From Malaya genurostris (Eukaryota; Arthropoda; Insecta; Diptera; Culicidae): 64,000 nucleotides of DNA. The notes beneath the pieces were generated by a model. It searched no databases, was not told the DNA's origin, and was given only the letters and a program-made list of their open reading frames with translations. Shown here piece by piece: positions 62,531 to 64,000 of this stretch. How positions within the stretch are numbered: position 1 is the first letter of the stretch; the number at the start of each line of letters is the position of its first letter. The stretch is taken from NCBI RefSeq assembly GCF_030247185.1, contig NC_080570.1, forward strand, positions 81,490,028-81,554,027. Direction: 5' to 3'. Position numbers and translations under genes: made by a program.

Positions 62531-62918
62531 TAAAGGCCCCTTTTAAGACTTAGCTCTGATCCCAGCTGCGTCCATGAGTTCAACCAATAGCTAAATTAGA
62601 ATAAAAATTATGTAATGATACAAACAAACTCGAAACAGTTTATGAAATTATCAACAAAATGTCAAAAAAACAGCTTATTTTATAATTTATAGAAGGTAAT
62701 CGTTTGGTTCAAATAATATTTCCGAGTAGATTTCATAATTAATGACGAGTTACCTAAGATGATATTTAAGCTATAAGAGAATATGTTTTAATAAATTCAA
62801 AACGTTGTGACTATGTTAGAATTAAATTAGGATAAGAATATTATGTAAAAGTGATGCTACGGCGAAGAAAAACTTATGTAAACTGCCTTAAGAAATAAAC
62901 GTATTTATGAAAAAAAAA
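62531..62918 (+). terminator. LINE 3' UTR with polyadenylation signal
   Basis: Non-coding tail of ORF2 with AATAAA at 62894-62899 about 11 bp before the 9-bp A run at the element's end. Confidence 0.85.
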
Positions 62919-62929
62919 TCTTTATGTAA

Positions 62930-64000
62930 ACATTTTCAGTACTTCTTGCTTTTCGATGTCTGCTTTTTGCCTTAATCTATTAAGCAATCCATCACATCAT
63001 TTGAGGCAGAGGGGTTAGAGTGATATACGGGTAGAAAATTGGAGTTACGAGCTTTGACAGAAATATATTCCTCAAGTAACGCACTCCTTTTGTACTTTCT
63101 TCGTGGTATTGTAGAACATTTCTAAGAACAAAATAACGCTTTAAAAGAACTAGTTCTTTCGGAAGAATCAGGCGCGTATCCAGAAAAAAATTTCAGGGGG
63201 TGTTTTCATTATGTAGGGGAGATTGGGGGTTAATCTGACATTTTTCAGAAACATCAGTTAAAACTGGGTTTTTATCCAAGTCATCTCTACCGCATCATAT
63301 CCAAGCGCAATTACAAATCGCAAGGTTTAAAAGATATATAACTCTCCTAATACCAAGCCTAAAAAAGTTACGCGGAGCACCAAGCCTTAAAAAAAGTTGG
63401 AACGGTAATTTTGAGCTATCATAGCTCAGTTGTTACTTGACCAATTTCGATAAATCTTGCACCCTTGAATTTTGTGAAGTTTGTAGATTATTTTAAGTAT
63501 TTCATTATTGACGATCGCTTAGGAAAAACTAATGAAAATCTGATTTTTCCTGCTCCAAGTTTTTCTTTCAAGCTCGTAATATGCCCTATCTGCATTCATG
63601 CGGCACCTGCAACGCGAATAGGATATTGAAAACTTCACTTAACAACTTTACCGAGTCATAACTTTGTCGTTAGTCAACCGATTTTCGAAATTTGTTCGCA
63701 AGTGGAAAGACACTACTTCCAGAAATAAAATGCACTGAAAAAAAACGAAAAATAGGGTTGTCTACCATAAGTTATAATGAAAACTTTAGACATATGATTT
63801 CAGAAAAGGTGAGACTTTTTACAATGATCGTAAATATCTCGAAATTCAAAGCGATGACCTATATATTTTTACACATCATTCGATTGCTAGTGATACCAGC
63901 TACAATTTTCGCCCAACCACCATTTTTGCACTATCAATAGAAAACCTTAAAAAAACGATCGAATTTATAAATATACATGAATTTTTCATTTTTTCCCATG
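62930..64000. other. No recognisable gene; one MITE end
   Basis: Sequence beyond the LINE. At 63170-63190 the motif CAGGCGCGTATCCAG matches the terminus of the MITE at 45114-45326, but no partner end was found. The 82-residue frame at 63692-63940 has no known domain. Confidence 0.45.

Larger units (their letters stand above)
56846..62918 (+). mobile_element. Full-length LINE of I/LOA type, 6073 bp, 11-bp target duplication
   Basis: The direct repeat TCTTTATGTAA flanks the element perfectly (56835-56845 and 62919-62929). Between them lie, in order, a 0.7-kb 5' UTR, ORF1 (nucleocapsid-like), ORF2 (endonuclease, reverse transcriptase, RNase H, CCHC), a 0.39-kb 3' UTR with AATAAA at 62894-62899, and a short A tail (62910-62918). 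A perfect target duplication and open ORF2 point to a recent insertion. An RNase H domain places it among I-group LINEs; the reverse transcriptase boxes (GLPQGSCLSPLLYNFYVNDID, LADDGVVS) look LOA/Lian-like from memory, so the clade is tentative. Confidence 0.95.

Overview
The window looks like repeat-rich, gene-poor DNA from an insect, most likely a culicine mosquito (Aedes-like). The grounds are AT-rich sequence, a DD37E Tc1/mariner element, a tRNA-derived SINE with mosquito-like structure, Jockey- and I/LOA-type LINEs, many short inverted-repeat DNA elements, and an abundant diverged dispersed repeat (motif GACTCAGTTCGTCGAG). The species assignment is inference. I found no convincing host protein-coding gene, rRNA, functional tRNA gene or CRISPR array. 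Everything recognisable is mobile or repetitive.

The most striking item is at the left edge. Positions 1-922 are 3.5 copies of a 262-bp tandem satellite, and each unit boundary encodes a complete type III hammerhead self-cleaving ribozyme. All core nucleotides are intact in the copy at 509-607. The copies at 247-345 and 771-869 carry an A-to-G change at core position A9, so intact and mutant units alternate. The array probably continues beyond the window.

923-3045 is a dispersed repeat split by a 1303-bp DD37E Tc1/mariner element whose transposase has three in-frame stops; an uninterrupted paralogue lies at about 19508-20310. 5498-10413 is a direct tandem duplication of a 2.44-2.48 kb segment, each half holding a TTAA-flanked piggyBac-like non-autonomous element and an (AT)n tract. 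12590-15340 is a five-copy 553-bp tandem array with a TATA-like hairpin per unit. 17494-18214 and 18590-19218 are non-autonomous DNA elements with clear target-site duplications; the second is hAT-type.

About 22850-27600 (minus) is a decayed Jockey-type LINE with a DD41D mariner fragment embedded in ORF2. About 28100-30400 (minus) is a second Jockey-type LINE relic with a hairpin-rich 5' leader. 30890-31860 and 33240-33955 form a large inverted repeat. 34.4-40.4 kb is mostly old dispersed repeats, with an (AAT)n tract, an intact-looking SINE (37247-37400) and a second hAT-like element (38078-38541). 40441-43190 is a third, plus-strand LINE relic next to an (ATTAT)n tract. 43.7-50 kb holds a deleted mariner, small inverted-repeat elements and a 2.5-kb element with 26-bp perfect termini.

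56846-62918 is a full-length 6.07-kb LINE of I/LOA type flanked by a perfect 11-bp target duplication. Its ORF2 (endonuclease, reverse transcriptase, RNase H, CCHC) is open throughout. ORF1 has three CCHC knuckles and one in-frame stop. ORF1 and ORF2 overlap by 8 nt (ATGGATAA), which suggests reinitiation coupling. This is the youngest element in the window.
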